Assembly: GCF_003086775.1 (NCBI RefSeq)
Contig: NZ_CP026001.1
Location: forward strand, 4,244,125 to 4,308,124
Length of the DNA: 64,000 bases
DNA from: Stenotrophomonas sp. ZAC14D1_NAIMI4_1
GTDB lineage: Bacteria > Pseudomonadota > Gammaproteobacteria > Xanthomonadales > Xanthomonadaceae
Reading direction: 5' to 3'
The position numbers and the translations under genes are program-made. This document shows positions 63,978-64,000 of the stretch, one piece after another. The notes beneath the pieces were generated by a model. That model had not been told where the DNA came from and made no database searches. It worked only from the letters and a program-made list of their open reading frames with translations. Within the stretch, counting starts at the first letter, position 1, and each line of letters begins with the position of its first letter.

Positions 63978-64000
63978 TCAGCGCTGCGGCGCCCACTTCT
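63978..64000 (-). CDS. 3' end of a gene cut by the right edge
   Basis: On the minus strand the frame ends KWAPQR followed by TGA. Too short to identify; reported because a gene on this strand is expected here. Confidence 0.3.

Overview
The window is a stretch of chromosome from a high-GC gammaproteobacterium of the order Xanthomonadales, almost certainly the Stenotrophomonas maltophilia complex. The evidence is a SmeIJK-type efflux operon, a Clp (CRP-like) regulator almost identical in sequence to the Xanthomonas protein, a monomeric NADP-dependent isocitrate dehydrogenase, and dozens of short GTAG-headed palindromes (SMAG-type REP elements) in nearly every intergenic gap. I see no insertion sequence, integrase, phage gene or CRISPR array. 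The coding content looks like core genome; the unusual material is in the repeats and a few protein details.

Layout. 1-6600 (minus strand): icd (cut by the left edge), a small lipoprotein, a LysM protein, queF, an 0.8-kb repeat-rich gap and an exported M20 amidohydrolase. 6.7-22.5 kb (plus): the smeIJK efflux operon, a TonB-dependent siderophore receptor with a possible Fur site, a YccS-like membrane protein, an LplT/PlsC fusion for lysophospholipid handling, and a cluster of two dispanin (CD225) proteins with a DUF2752 protein. 23-26.7 kb (minus): ampE, nudC, erpA, bactofilin, DUF6776. 26.9-31.6 kb (plus): DUF4126, then a degenerate REC-GGDEF-EAL protein abutting a hybrid histidine kinase. 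31.7-35.3 kb: bacterioferritin with its ferredoxin Bfd, rppH, tRNA-Met and tRNA-Gln, rpsI-rplM. 35.5-39.2 kb: coq7, a Gdx/SugE exporter, speD divergent from clp, a TauE/SafE permease. 39.3-44.9 kb (minus): a tryptophan operon trpE-SIMPL-trpG-trpD-trpC-HAD phosphatase. 45-49.7 kb: yegS-like lipid kinase, GNAT, rpe, DnaJ-domain protein, purC, Mpo1-like protein. 50-56 kb (plus): six-gene Mrp/Pha cation/proton antiporter operon, followed by a convergent Ca2+/Na+ exchanger. 57-61.7 kb: lipoprotein, unknown protein, hmgA and hppD (tyrosine catabolism) with a divergent MarR regulator. The right end holds a second repeat-rich gap and three genes I cannot name.

Functional themes are envelope and ion homeostasis (Sme, Mrp, CaCA, LplT-PlsC, bactofilin, AmpE), iron handling (TonB receptor, Bfr/Bfd, ErpA), aromatic amino acid metabolism in both directions (trp synthesis, Hpp/Hmg degradation) and global signalling (Clp, hybrid kinase with a degenerate c-di-GMP domain partner).

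The best candidates for something not well described are: (1) a family of long palindromic elements, with two long copies and one short copy here, whose outer stems differ in sequence between copies yet stay self-complementary; (2) an 87-bp double-hairpin unit built from two SMAG palindromes with a conserved spacer; (3) SMAG elements that supply TAG stop codons or lie inside coding sequence; (4) a bacterioferritin lacking two ferroxidase ligands; and (5) an orphan terminator and promoter pair that may mark a small RNA antisense to yegS.
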